A DNA stretch of 64,000 nucleotides from Galbula dea (lineage: Eukaryota; Chordata; Aves; Piciformes; Galbulidae): contig VWZX01008144.1 in assembly GCA_013399015.1 (NCBI GenBank), positions 421,053-485,052 on the forward strand, in the 5' to 3' direction. The translations under genes and the position numbers were made by a program. The notes under the pieces were generated by a model. That model was given only the letters and a program-made list of their open reading frames with translations, searched no databases and was not told the origin of the DNA. Below are positions 21,677-34,750 of this stretch, one piece after another (the first letter of the stretch is position 1; each line of letters begins with the position of its first letter).

Positions 21677-22062
21677 TCATAGAAGTGCTATGGTTGGAAA
21701 AGACCTCTTGAGATCATTGAGTTAAGCCACCCACCCAACAGTACCATGCTCATCACTAAACCATGTCCCCAAGAACACTTAAAAAGTATGGTGACTCTAC
21801 TACCTCCCTCGGCAGCCTGTGCCAATGCCTGGTAACCTTCTTGGTGTTCTTCCTAAAACCCAGTCTGAACTTCCCCTGGCATGATTTGAAGCCATTTACT
21901 GTTCTTATCACTCATTACCTGGGAGAAGAGACTGATCCTTACCTTACTACCACCTCTTTTCAAGTAGTTATAGAAAGCAAGAAGGTCTCCCCCGAGCCTC
22001 CTTCAGACTAAGCTACTCTAGGTGCCTCAGTTGCTCCTCATAACACTTTAAAGTGGCATCCC
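21677..22062 (-). mobile_element. CR1 LINE 3' end
   Basis: The complement starts 'tcatagaagtgctatggttg', then 'aaaagacctcttgagatcat', 'caccatgctcatcactaaac' (plus-strand reading) and 'ctgggagaagagactgatcc' to 'gttgctcctcataacac'. An older, diverged copy, lying 350 bp upstream of the ZBTB40 CpG island. Confidence 0.85.
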
Positions 22063-22138
22063 CCTCCCTCGACCCATTCCCAACGTTCACCCAACAGCCT
22101 TCTCCTAATATCAACATCCTCAACACAACAGCTCAAGC

Positions 22139-22352
22139 AAATTAGGAAAAATTTCTTCACTGCAAGAGTGGTTAGGCTGTAATGGCCCAGGCTGCCTAGG
22201 GCAGTGGTCACCATCCCTGGAGGGGGTTAAAAGACCAGTAGATAATGGTGCTGAGGGACATGGTTTAGTGGTGACCTGGCAGTGCTCGTTAACAGTTGGA
22301 CCTGATGATCTGAAAAGTCTTTTCCAAACTAAACTATTTCATGTTTCTATGC
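22139..22352 (+). mobile_element. CR1 LINE 3' end
   Basis: The plus-oriented CR1 3' UTR runs 'ttaggaaaaatttcttcact', 'agagtggttaggctgtaatg', 'ggtcaccatccctggagggg', 'ctgagggacatggtttagtg', 'ttggacctgatgatctgaaa' and ends near 'ttcatgtttctatg'. It lies back to back with the copy at 21677-22062. Confidence 0.88.
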
Positions 22353-23785
22353 AGAAGTCCATCCACAGCATGCAAACTCCCAGCATGCTCCATGGCCTCA
22401 TGGTCTCAAACACACCAGGGTAACGCATGCAAATACAGCCCATCCAGAGATGGTCAGGCTCCCAGAGCCAGCCCTCGTACCTCTTCATGCTATGACAATC
22501 TTCTATCATGTTATCACACCAGTTTACAGCAGCCAGGACCCCACCTCCTCCAGCACATGGTGGTGGTGGTGGCAGGTCACAGGCATGGGTGAGTAGACCA
22601 GTGGTGGTGGGCAGCCAGCTGCCAGAGACCTGCTGGGCCGAGGAGGGGACTCCTGGGCAGGTGTGAAATCTGTTGATGGGTCATCAACAGATCACCTTGG
22701 GCTGGGCATGGGAGAGAAAAGATCTGGGACTGCCAGAGGCAAGGAAGTACTTTGGAGGCTGGGGCTGCCTGGCTGTGGGAGAGAGCAGGGCAGAGGGACA
22801 CAGTTCTGGCAGTTGGGACAGATCTTCCTGCAGCTCCATCAGCCACTTGCCCAGTTACTAGCCTGTGGCTTCACAGCACCCTGCTGGCACAGCTTCCTGC
22901 TCCATCCTAGTGGCCATCTCACCATTGTAGTGGTCCCCTACACCTCCCTTAGCCACCCTGAGGGTAGTCATACCAGATCGACTGCAGCTCATCTCGGAGG
23001 TGGGGGGAGCCTTGTACCACAGACTGGGGGAGGCCACCCGGGTCACTAGGCCCAGGAGGTGAATCAGGGGAGTCACAGGGTGTAGAGCTGGCCCCAGGAA
23101 ATGCAAGGAGCAAAGGAGCCACCAGATGCTGAAGGCCACTCTGCTTTTCAAGGTCCTGTGGATGTATGCCGTGCTTTAGAGCATGTGCAGCAGGATGTGG
23201 GATGGGAACAGGCTGTCCTCCCTGAGCCCGTGCATGGGCAACCTGCTCTCAAGGCAGAGGTGACGAGCCCCCAGTCTGTATTTCTGTACAGATGCACTCT
23301 GGTGCAGCAGGGGTATGCCTTGGTCCTCCTCAAGACCTTGATATGTATATGTTCCTTGTCTCTCTGTCAGTAATCTGACCCAGCTTGTAGCCCGGAGAGG
23401 GCCTCTGGGTGCATTTTGTTTCAGCAGGCTCTGAGAGCTTCCAGATGGCCCCAGTAAGTGGGACTGCCCCCTGCTATCAAACAGCCAGCGTAGAGAACAG
23501 CTGGAGGCCACCAAGTGTCCTTGCAGGCCACCAAATGTCCCTCCTGGCCTCCCTGAATCACAGCTGTGCATGGATCATGCCCTGGCCGGTGAAGATGTGA
23601 TCCCTTTCCTGTGGATTAAGGTCAAGCTGGTGCTTTCTGTGCAGTCACCAACACACACACCTGAAAGCTGCTGGTCCTTCTGTGCACAGCTCTGACAGTG
23701 CCCTGAGGAAGTTTTGTCTGACTCGTGTCATTGTGGAAGCAAAAAGATTTTAGCCAAATTTTACATGAAAAGGAAGAAAACAACC

Positions 23786-23801
23786 ATATATATATATATA
23801 A
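23786..23801. repeat. (AT)n microsatellite
   Basis: Eight AT units, followed by AATTTTAAG. Confidence 0.9.
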
Positions 23802-24301
23802 TTTTAAGAAATGGCCAGGCAGCTCAGGTAGGAGCATTTGTATTCCCAGGCCTGGACAGGGACTATCTGCTGCCATCTATTGATGGATGGAGAGGGAGCC
23901 CTAACGAGCCGGCTAGTTTGCATAAACAAGTGCTAATTTTGGGTAAGTGCCTGGAGGTGGGGAGACCAATATCCTTGGCTAGGTAGCTATGAGACCAGGC
24001 TGTGTGTGACCTGGTGGAGAGCAGCAGGCAGGTGGGTCCTGGTGACTGTCAAACCCTCTCTGCAGGGATGCAGATGAAATTCTGGGGCTGACATGTGGTC
24101 AGGCAGATCAGCTTGCAAACAAATGGGTATTAATTAGAAACTCACAACGTCATAATGAGACCTGCTCTGTTCTGGGGCTTCTGTGCTCTGCCAAGGAAAT
24201 GCCTTTTGGCTGGGATCTTCAACCATGAGTGGCACAGCAGCTATTCTGGCCATTAGGATAGACATGGAATCACAGTGGCAGGTTTCAAGGTCACTTTTGG
24301 T

Positions 24302-24383
24302 AAAAGGAAAAACAAAACAAAAGAAAAAGAAAAAAACCCCAAACAAACAACAAAAAAACCCCCCTACAAACAAACAAAACAAG
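24302..24383. repeat. A-rich/CAAAC tract
   Basis: Eighty bases of AAAC, AAAAG and CAAAC units on plus. No CR1 or other element was recognised next to it. Confidence 0.8.
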
Positions 24384-27300
24384 GAGACAGGCCATTTCCT
24401 TGCAGAAATGTGGGAGAGGTTCCTGGGGGACCTGCTCAGACTTGCTGGTCTCCTGCAATTAGTTGTCTCTGTTATAGCTATCAATTCCCACCCTTACTTA
24501 TGTGCTGAAGAGTTCCCTGTGAAAAAGCACTGGACCCAAGTCTGGTTATTTTTATCCCCAGGCAAGGGGGTATCAAAGCAAGTTGATGCCGAAGCCCTGA
24601 GAAGCCACTGGTGTCTCTTGCTCTGTGGCTGCTGACAGCAACAGACCTGAAGATGATGACCAGGCTTTGTCAAAATGAAAAACCTGCACCTCATCTGCCA
24701 CAGGGAGAGGCTGGCACTTGCCAGGGAGCATCAGCGAGACTAAGGGCAGGGAGAGCTGCCTGCTACGCTAGAAAGACCTTCCTCATCACAGTTGGATCTG
24801 CACTTGCTGGCAGGGTTGTCCCAGGCTGTCTGGGGCCATGATGAGCCACAGCAGAGTAGGAGCTGTGCATTACAGTAGGTGCCTTCTCCAGAGCAGCAAA
24901 ACCTTTCTGGCAAAGTCTAGGGTGGCAGAGAAAAGCCCTGATGTTTTTGATGCCTTGCTGAAAGCTGAATGCCCATCACTGCCCAGACCAAGGCAGCTCA
25001 GCAGACAGGGGTAATGGGGTGGCCTTTTGCTGAAGCCAGCTCTGGAGCTGAAATCGCTGTTTACTTGGCAGTGTCTGGGATTCAGGGTGGACTGGTGGGA
25101 TGATGGCAGCCTGCTGAGAGAGCAGCTGCGGTCTCCTGCCTTGGAGGTGATGGTCAGGGGTGTATAGAGACAACAGGACAGCATCATGATGAGAAGTGAC
25201 AGAAGAGAAGAAGAAACATGCTTTCAGAGAAGCCAGGTAGGCTTTCCTACAAGGGTTGAAGGCAAGGTGGTCAGAGGGGACAGTCCCATAAGTCTCTGGC
25301 TACAGGGACAAAAACAGTTTCCCCATCTGCCTGTTTCTGCCCCATCTGCCTGTTTCTGCTCCCTCTGCTGCTTGACTCAATAGGCTTTTGGGCCACACAG
25401 CATAAATCAAACCAATGGCATGATTCAGGCTAAGATTCATCCTTCCTTGTTCCCCAAATAAGGAAAAGGATGAGGAAACAGGGGACATGAACAGTGTCCC
25501 AATATGCCTTTGTAAATTCCCATCCCTACCTTGCTCCTTGGAAGCTTCTTAATTCTCATACAGCAAGTACTGGTGAGTGGAGCTCTACTGTCTGAGTGTT
25601 TTCTCTCCCCAGAGTGTAGGACTGTAGGATAAAGAACCACCAGGTGACTCTCTAGGGATCCCACAGGGGAAGACCTGAGCAAGGTGAGCCATTTTTGAGT
25701 TCTCCATCCTGCTAGAGACCTCTTGTGTGTCACACAAAGTAGCCCAGATGTGCACATACTGTGTCTCCAGCTCCTGCTGTCTCACTGGAAGCAGGCAGAG
25801 GTCCCACAGATCCAAAGAGGTCTTATCTCTTCTTCCCCCAAAGAGCCCCTCTTGCTGAGATGTAGGCCACTGAAGGAGCAAGGACAACCCTGCCTCGCTG
25901 TGCCAAAAACTGTCTTCACACAGCTTGGAAAGCTCATGGCAGGGAGTCAGATGGGGTGAAATAGAACCTCCCCTCCAAAGCTAGGACACTGAGACTCAGT
26001 CCTCTCCTCTCCAGAGGAGGTCACGTCTTCTGGAGGGATGGGTTGAGGAGGTCTGGCTGGGTGGGATCACTCCAGTGGTCAAGTCCAAACCACATTGTTT
26101 TCACAAGCTTTTGACATGTGCATCTTTTCCAGGCAACACAGACCACAGCTCTGCTTCGGATGCTCTTGGAGAATCTCTTGGTGACAGCTGGGCTGGCACG
26201 TGGTGCAAATCTGCCCACACAGACGAAAAGACAGGAGGTGCAGGCATTTCGCCTTAGCACAGGCAGGGACAGCAGTGAGCCGAGCTCAAGGCCATGCAAC
26301 CACATCTTTCCCCTCCTCGTTCGTAATCTCTGCACCGCAGCCTGGGTAGCAGCAAACTCCATCCCTGGATGGCGACTTCTCCTTTGAGCACTTGAGGGCA
26401 CTGTTGGAGTTTGGAAAGAGGCAGATTTCTAGGGTGAAAGGTTTGTTTCCTCTCATACCCATGCAGAAGCACGCCGGTTTGCAAGGAGTCTGTCTTCCAC
26501 TGCTGTTCACAGGGGTTCCTAACTTTGGCATGAACCTTGCCATCTCAGACAAAACCTTTCATGGAAAATATCAAGCCATGGAGTCTTCTTTTATCTTCCT
26601 TTTTCTGTAAGCATTTCTCCCTTCCATCTTTTTAACCCCAAAGCTCCTGTTATGAGGGTCTGATTCCCAGGAAAGCAGTGGTTGGCACATCCACTTCTCT
26701 TCCAGAGGGGAAGCAGTGAGTTTGGTTACGTGGAAATACACTTCACCTGTGCTTTAAGTTTCTGAAGTGCTGCTGATGCAAGGACTTGCAGCCTGTCCAA
26801 GTGTGAACACAAATCTCATTGCTCCTGATATCAGCCTCCAAATGAGCCAGCAGAGCAGGGTCAGTGCTACAACAGCTCAGGACTGCATACAGCACTCTGC
26901 TGGGAGGCTCTGCCAGAGTAATTATTTACATGTGCTGGCATAAAGTTATTACTAATGGAGCAGAACACCATGCACAACCCCTCCAAGCTGTCCCAGAGGA
27001 GACACTGGGGGTTACCTAGCAAAGTGCAACTCTCTAGGTACCAAACTCCAGATTTCCTCCCATCCCAGTCCTTTCCTCTTCTCCCAGGGGAGCAGCTGGT
27101 TCATGGCAGAGGAGTCTGCCCCCACTTTTGCCCCATCCTTTTGCTTTCACCAGCACATTCCAGGGTTGTACTCAGAGACTCTTTTTCTCTGTTCTTCCAG
27201 CTGATTTGACCTCGACACTGAGTCTGATGAGGTCTTCTTGTGGAAGGGGACATTCACCTTGAGAAGCAGGGACTGTAAATGGGTTTGGAGCATTTCACTG

Positions 27301-27927
27301 CCGTGTTTCTCCAGCCAAAGTGAATTTTCAGTTAAGAAGTGGACTGTTGGCATCCAAACTGACTTCTTAATGCCCTCTTGTGGTTTCTGCTTTACCAGCT
27401 TCCTTGGCTTTTGTCTTCATTGCTTTTTTATTGCAATGATTCCCAAGGAGGACCATGGCCTCAGATTTTGCCATTCCTCCTCCCTTCTGTTGGTATGTGG
27501 GTAGAGATATCTTGTGCTCAGGTTCTCAGAGGATGCCAGACTGCCCATCCTGTTACTCAGTGTTTGAGCAGACCACATTGGAACATCAGGCTTTCTGAAG
27601 TGCATCTTCACTGCATCTTCACCTTCTCCATCAGGTTCTGACTTCAATGGCCTCTGGAAAATCCAGTTCCCAGGCTCTGTGATTGCTATTGCAGCAATCA
27701 TATATCTGTGATCTGTTACTAAATGTGATCAGGTTTCTTCCAGTCTTTTCACAGACAGGTTGGAGTTTCAGGAGGCTGCAGAGATTCTTTTCAGGATGTG
27801 GCACAGCACTTGTCTTCAGCTGAGCATCAATATCCAGCCCTGGCACCACTCCAGGCATGCCTTCATCCTCGACTCAGCATGCCTAGGCATCTGTCCATGA
27901 TGTCAGCTCTTCAGCCCCCTGGTATTA

Positions 27928-28749
27928 GTGGCTGGCCTCTTTAAAGCAAAATCCCACCCTAAATGTGGCCCAGGACTCACCCCTCACCTGTTGGTAGGAG
28001 CTGCTGGTATCTGTCACATTGATTTTCTGGGATCTCACCACCCTTGCTGTACAAATTATTGTCTTGTCCTGGTACTCGCTTCTGTTGGGATCTTTCTAAG
28101 ACCCCTCAGACCTCTCCTTCTAGCCATGCCAGTGCTGTTACAAGCTAAAGGTCTGCAGATCCATATGCATATGCAGTGCACAGCAAGCCCATCTCAAATT
28201 GAACTCCTTTTTCTCAGAGCTGATCTCCAAAGCTCCTCGGTAGGGACTTTGCTTGGTGACTGGGGATTGCTCAGTGTATGCATTGCTGTGATCTGGAGGG
28301 TTCATCCCCTTCCAAAGGACAGTCATCAGCTCCTTTTCTGTGTGAGCACAATTTCCTTCCTGTCTGTAGATAGTCTGTCAGCAAAGCAGCAAGCTTTTGG
28401 CTTGGCAGGATCCCTGCTCCTAGATCTGCAAGCTGCAGACTGCACTGGGCACTTTGCAGAGAACAATCCCTCCAGTGCTGCCCAGGGCCACACACTTTTC
28501 TGGCTGCTCTATTCCCTCCTTCCCACTGTACATCCACTGCCAGGCAGCATGTCTCGAATGCTGGCTGCTACCACTCATTATTGGTCATTTCTCATAGCTG
28601 TTAGTCTTGTCACATTTCTTCTGTTAGATCTGCTTCTCTCAGCTTCTCCCCTACATGTTCCACTTGACTACCTCTGCAGGCCCATGCTGGTACAAAGTTC
28701 CCCACTCCAGAATCAAGTATCTATTTCTTCTCCAGCATCTTGGCTTTAA
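27928..28749 (+). other. 273-codon open frame, unassigned and probably noncoding
   Basis: An ATG-initiated frame on a pyrimidine-rich strand, where stops are rare. The leucine- and serine-rich product with two hydrophobic stretches (about residues 48-72 and 222-240) is what C/T-rich DNA yields by chance. No family, splice signal or promoter was recognised. Confidence 0.12.
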
Positions 28750-31669
28750 GTAAAAACCAACATCTCTGTACTCTCATTTTTTCTGGTGACAGCACCCATC
28801 AACACCTCTCTCAGCTGTTCTAGTGCTTCAAACACCACTCCTGGTCTGAAGAGTCTGTTCTTCCAGAAATTGTATCCCCATCTAGATAATCAAGGGGTTT
28901 CCTTTCATTTTCCTGTCCTTACTCCTGGTGGCCAGCTCTGCTCTCAGCCTGTTTTTCCTTCCATGCATGTGCATGGGTTTGTCTGTGATCCAGCACCCCT
29001 AGTGGTCTGGGGCCCCCCATGTTGTCCTTTTGCTCCATTTCTAGGTGCTGATTTGTTTTGCTATTAATCTCCCTCCCTCCCTTGCTGCAGCTCTCCGTAG
29101 ACTGACCACTGCCAGCATGCTTCACGTATCGTGATGCGTAACACACGAGGGAGGGAGACTCCATGCCTGTAACTTGCCTCTCTGTCAGAGAGCTATTTCC
29201 AGAGGTGGCAGGTGCTGGCAGGGCTCCAGCCTGCTGATTTAGCTGCTCTCCCTCCAAACTGCCCCCTGGGGCACATGTCCCTCTGCACGTCCCAACCCAG
29301 TTGCTGCATGGACCATGTTCCTGCTGGGGCACAGAACACTGCCAGTCTCCTTCCTGGCCCTTGGCACACAGAGGCAGCTGCATGGCAGTGCCTGCTGCTG
29401 GCTGGGAGGGGAGAGCATGCTCAGCCTTCCCACCACCATGCTTTGTTTTCTCTGCTGGAGGAGCAGGAGATGGATAGTTCTGCAGTCCCCTGATGGTGCC
29501 AAGATAGTGCCTAGTGTCATGGTTTGGATCACAAGAGTCTTTCCAGACAGCAGGGTTGAGGTGCAGAACAGAGAAGGGCTTGATATTCTGTATCACTCAG
29601 CCATGCAGGTAAATCTGCCCCCTGTGCACCTGTCTGGGAAGCATCCTGCTTCCAGGCCTCCATCACAGAGGACTAGTGCCACAAACACTTCTAAAGGGTC
29701 CTTTCTGGTGGACTGGGACCTATCCTGTGTCAGGCTCAATGAAGGCTGTGTAGGAGAGGTCCTGATGGCTGGCATCTAGCAAGGTGGGACCTATCCCTAG
29801 CTGATGCGGACAGAGCATCCTGCAGCCCATGTGCTTGGATATCCCAGTCCAAATGCCAGGCAGGACATTTTGGGAAGTGATGTTGCAGAGGAGGCTTTTT
29901 TATGAGGGAATATTTGTTCGTGGAGCTACTGGCAATCATCTCTCCATCCTCATGCCACAGCTTGTTGTCTCTGCCATCTGCTGACACATTTGTTTGTGCT
30001 AAAGATCGAGCCATGGAGATGACTTGGGGGTTAAATATAGCCTTCATCTGCTTTCTCCAGCAGTCCACAGTCAGCTGAACAGGAACAGTGGAGTGGAGGG
30101 CAAGGGGTGAGAGAAAGGAGAGACATTATTAAAACCACCTTTGTCACCCAAGAAAACATGCTGTGTTACTCTGACTGTGGCTGAGAGGGGGCAGGGGGTC
30201 AGCCAGCCACTCTGGTAGGAAAGGACATCTGTCCTGCTTGGGGCTGGGCAGCTACTGGGTTTGCTGGCTGAGTTGTGGCCTAGAAAATTGCAACCCAGAA
30301 AATACAGTTCACCTTGACTTCAAATGGTTCTTTCTTTGCAGTTTTCCTTATTGGCTCAAATTTTGGCAATGTCCATGAAGGTTGAGGCACTGACCTCCAG
30401 AATCTCCTCCCTGTGGAGAGGACAGGCTCCAGAGAAGAGGAAAGCTGATCTAAATCCTGGGCATGGGAGGATGGAGACTGTCTCCTGTGTCCAGGGGTGC
30501 TCCATGCTCCCTCTGTTATCACAGAGGAGCCCCCAGCCCTTTCTGACATGGTAAAGCAGCTTAGCACCAGCCAACTTGAGCTGGCAACTTCAGCCCAACT
30601 GGTTCAGCACTGGCACCAACTTTCCTCAAAGGTTCATTATGTTTTCATGTGGGAAGAGAATTTAGCCTCCATGTGAGCTGCTCCTGCCAAGCAGCCTCTC
30701 TGCACAGCCCAGCCCAGCCCAGCCCTCCTTCTGCAGCTGCCCCAGCTTGTCCTGCTCCCCTGGGGAACAGCAGGAATGAGTTCAGTGCTCACAGGCCTGG
30801 CTGGGGCTGCAGCAGCCCTGCCCGACTACGTCCCATTGAAATCACCACTGTGTCGCCAAAGTCGTGGCTCTTACAAACATTGATCCTGCCCTTGGGGAGC
30901 TCTCCATTTTGGAGAGAGAGGTTTCTCTAAATAGCATTGAATAGAGATGCTGGAGTTATTGTGGCTCTGTCAACAGTGTGGGTCTGTGTGGATTTCCTGT
31001 GTGTGGGGCCGGTCTGGCTCCCTGCTCCTGCTCCTGTCTCCCCTGGGGCTCAGTGCCTCAGGGATATTTATTTCAGGGTCTTTCTGGACAGGACAGACCT
31101 GGACATGTCTGCCACAGAGCTCTTTGCAAGGGAAGTGTTCTAGCCCTTAGACTGTTTTAGTCCTCTCCCCATACACTGTGGGCAGTCTGTGCACGGCCAC
31201 CTACCCTCCTACCCCCTCTCCCTGCTCCCCCCCAGCCACCCACCCCTCCAGAGGTGGCTCAGGGCAGCAGTAACACTGTACCAGCTGTACAATATGCTCT
31301 GTTCTATGCACGGTACCCAGCAACAGTCACCCTCTGGGAGAAACACCACTGGCACCTCCTCAGGGCCTCCCAGGTATCTGCACCATCTGGAAAGTAGAGG
31401 GGAGGCACAGAAATAGAGTGGCAAAAAGTTTCTAGGGCCTTGCAAAGCTCCAGAATGTTTGCTGGCAGGTTATGTGACTGATTTCTAAAGAAGCATCTGA
31501 ATCAGCCTGGGCAGGTCTTTGACTCCAAGGATGAAGAGTGGCACAGATCCTGGTGAGCTGGGATACTGCTGCTGTATCTGGAGTGTTGCTGGGTAGACAT
31601 ATCTGGGTGGAAACCAGACACCTTGATCTAGCCTGATATCCTGGGGTGGAAAAACTCCAGAAAAAGAAG

Positions 31670-31772
31670 GTGGTTCAGGGCCATGGTTTAGTGAGATGGT
31701 AGTGCTGGGTGGATGGTTAGACTCAATGGTCTCAGTGGTCTTTCCAACCATACTGATTTCATGACTCTGAGA
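31670..31772 (+). mobile_element. CR1 LINE tail fragment
   Basis: 'gccatggtttagtgagatgg', 'tggatggttagactcaatgg' and 'gtctttccaaccatactgat' match the last 100 bases of CR1. The tail is degenerate. Confidence 0.8.
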
Positions 31773-32881
31773 TAAGTGGTTTCATATTCAATCACAGCAT
31801 CCAAAATCCCCATCCCTGAAGATGAGGGCTCTCATTTAGATGCAGAGGCATATTCTACATGGTCCTGTCAGGATGCTGGACTCTGAGGACCACATGAATC
31901 CCTCAAGAGGCAGTGCTGGACATCTTCTCTGTAGCAACAGTTGCTTAAATGTTTGTGTGGATAAACTGCCCTGGCTGGGACACAGTACAGATAAGACAGA
32001 GTTAACCATAGTGGGTTAGCAGAAGCAATTAGCTAGCAAGAGCTTGTGCTTATAGATCTGGGTTGCTTGGGGACAGAGTTGTGGACCAGGAGTTTTCCTC
32101 TCTGTAGAAGTTCAAAGGCAGCAGAGAGACCTGTCAAAGAGACACTTCCCTGGAGGATTGTGCATCTCTCTTGGCCTGAGAGATCTCTGGTGAGATAGGC
32201 TTTGAAGCACAGAGTACCCTAGAAATCATAAGGCAAGATGGGCCACTCTTACAGGCAGCCAGAGCAAGCTGGCACATGCTTGGTCTGGTCCCTCCTTTCC
32301 TCATGAGCTCTACATCTTGCAGCCACTTTTATTACCTGGGAAAGACTTTGGATCAGTTCCTAAGGAGGGAGGCAAACTGCTCCCCGTGTCCCCATGTGCC
32401 CCATTCTGGAGGGGGAAGCAGAAATGCTTATCTGCAGCACTAGGCAGCACTTAGCCAAGTGGTCTCCTAGTGATGCATGTGGCCAGCTAGGAGCAGAGCA
32501 CACAGCAGGCAGGTCCTCGGGCAGCTGTAGGGCTGGAGCCCGGGGCTGAGGCCATGCATCTGCACTTGGATGCAGTCAAACAGCTCTTGTCCCAGGCATC
32601 CTCATTCTGGAGGCTAAAGATGGAGGCTTGGGTTGGCCTCCTGGGCTCCCCTGCCCTGCCCCAGTGAGCAGGTAGCAAGTAGAGGCAACAGCTGTGTGCA
32701 AGGGCTCTGTTCTGCACAGGCTGCAGCCAAACCCATTGGTCATTTCTCAGCTGCTGCTGTCCTGCCACGGGGCTGAGAACCTCCCTGCCATGGGGAGAGG
32801 AGCCTTGGGGGTGGGGGGGAAGAGGGGCTGGCAGGTTAGCAAAACCAAGTAACTGGGGGCAGTGGAAATTCAGCCCTGGAG

Positions 32882-32899
32882 TGAGTCAGATGTGAGTCA
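32882..32899. promoter_or_regulatory. Two TGAGTCA (AP-1) cores 11 bp apart
   Basis: TGAGTCA at 32882-32888 and again at 32893-32899, one helical turn apart in the same orientation. Individual cores are expected by chance in 64 kb; the pairing is less so. Confidence 0.3.
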
Positions 32900-33610
32900 G
32901 TAGGTCCCAAAGCACAGAGGCAGCGTCCAGCCTTGGGCAGGGAGAGGTCAGTGTCCTGCTCATGCTGCACAGGACCTGCTTGGGGACAGCCAGAGGCAGG
33001 CCTGTGGCTACCCACATGGAGGGCTTGGAGGAGTGAAGCAGGGCAAGTAGCTGTCACCTTACCCACCACCCTGTCATCTGTGGCCACAGCAAAAGGACTC
33101 TGCATGAGTAATGATCCTGGTCAAGAAGACACCTCCTTCCCTGAGAGGAGAGAGTCATTGGGTTCATGCTTGCCTACCACAGTTCAGCATACAGGAGACA
33201 GCAGTCTCTGTGCCATTGTCCCTGCTCTCTGGAGTTGTTCCTCTCTGGTGCTTGCTCACCTGCTTTTCTGGAAAGAGCAGACACCTGAGTGCTGCTGCTG
33301 CCACCCCTGCCCTATGGCATCCTGCACACACCTGATGGCTGGCAGTGTCCTGCCACCAAGGATTCTCACCAGAGGGCTGCCACTGTGGGCATCAGGGTTA
33401 AGAGCCAAGCACAGGCTCTGCCTGCTCTTCCCAAGAGCAGGGACATACAAGTGTGGGGCCTGGAAGGAGCAGGAGATGTGAGATGAACATAAAGCTGAGG
33501 AGATGCTTAGCTTGATGCTGTGCTCAGGATGAACTTAACTCATTCTCTGGTGTGTGAGGTTTAGGCTTTTGCAGAAGCTGAAGCAGATGAAACATGGCAG
33601 AGTTTGTTTT

Positions 33611-33630
33611 TATTCATTCATTCATTCATC
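33611..33630. repeat. (ATTC)n microsatellite
   Basis: About five tandem ATTC units on plus. Confidence 0.9.
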
Positions 33631-34391
33631 AATGAGCATTTTGGGAGACCAGAGAATTCACAAATAAATATCTGCTTTCTCTGTTCCAAAGCCCTTCTGA
33701 TGGCCTGATGGACTACCACAAACACAAACTGTGTGCTGGTATATGACAGCTCTGTCCTCCAACCCTGACTCTGGAAAACCAACTTCCTTTGATGCAGTTT
33801 AACCTTTGCAGTGAGCCTTGAGAAGAGATTCCCAAGCACAGTTGTGTTTCTGCAGAGCAAAGCCTTGGGATCTCCAGACAGCTCTGGAAGCAGGATGAGA
33901 CACCTCAACCAGCCTCCTGCAAATACTCCAGCACCACATGCAGCCCAGTGTTACTGCATGTTTATGGTAAGCCACCAGAGACATTGGCCTGTGAGATTTC
34001 TGACCTCCATCTGAGGCTGTCTTTAAATTTTTGCTGTTCCTCAGCCTGAGGTTAAACCACAAGAGACTTTTTTTTTGCAGAGCAGAAAATCCTGGGATTT
34101 TCTTTAGGTGTAGGTCACTTAGAACTTCAACCACCAGTACAGGTTGCTAAAACAAAAGCAATACCCTATGAAGAAGCTATAAATCCAGAAAGGCTATAGC
34201 TAACATCACAAACAAGGCATTTGATATTTTCAGGACCTATTTCCAAGCAGCTGAGTGTTCACTCACCACAATTACAAGCCCTGGAGAAGATCTGCCAGAT
34301 GTTGTCCAGAACTGAACAGAAGATAGAAACAAAGCTGGAGGTTTTAAGTTTCATATAGGAAGGGCATTTCAATTAAAAATTAAAATGAGCA

Positions 34392-34750
34392 AAAGGCTGG
34401 AGCAATAGTCTTGTGGAGAGGCACTGAAAAGGTTTGGATTCGTAGCTTTGGAGAGGAGAAAGCTGTGAGGGATGTGACTGAAAGTTTACAAAATCCCCAA
34501 GGTGGTGAATCAGGTGCACTTGAAACCAAACCCAAGGGCAAGGGGCAGGGGCAGCCAGTGGGACTGGCAGGGTGAACAGAGAAAAGGAAAGATTTGTTCA
34601 TGCAGTGAGCAAACCCTCAGGAATTGATGGCCACAAGAAGCTGTGGAGGGAGGTGATCAGAAGGGGATTAGGGCAGCTAATGGACAGCAAGTCCATAAGG
34701 GAGTATCGAAGGGAACAGGCAGATATGTGCCTTCTGCTGTGACATCCCAG
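34392..34750 (+). mobile_element. Ancient CR1/L3-like LINE fragment
   Basis: The order of pieces 'ctttggagaggagaaagctg', 'tgactgaaagtttacaaaat', 'gatttgttcatgcagtgagc', 'ggaattgatggccacaagaa' and 'gacagcaagtccataaggga' follows the 3' UTR of old amniote CR1/L3 elements. It is much more diverged than the young CR1 copies here. Confidence 0.65.

Larger units (their letters stand above)
22353..31669. other. Gene-free stretch with simple repeats and unassigned open frames
   Basis: No recognisable exon. Small items seen: (TGG)n at 22557-22572, a 20-bp tandem pair at 23503-23542 (GGCCACCAAGTGTCC type), (AT)n at 23786-23801, an A/C-rich tract at 24302-24383, a 19-bp tandem pair at 25322-25359, a 273-codon plus frame (27928-28749), a CpG cluster at 29123-29147 and CAGCC repeats near 30710. 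The rest looks like unique sequence. Confidence 0.6.
31773..34391. other. Gene-free stretch
   Basis: Unique-looking sequence. Two perfect AP-1 cores lie at 32882-32899 and an (ATTC)n microsatellite at 33611-33630. Open frames up to 182 codons (32933-33481, plus) show no recognisable product. Confidence 0.6.

Noticed and set aside
28919..29596. 225-codon minus frame
   Set aside because: Low-complexity Ser/Gly/Gln composition, opposite a pyrimidine-rich strand; no family recognised.
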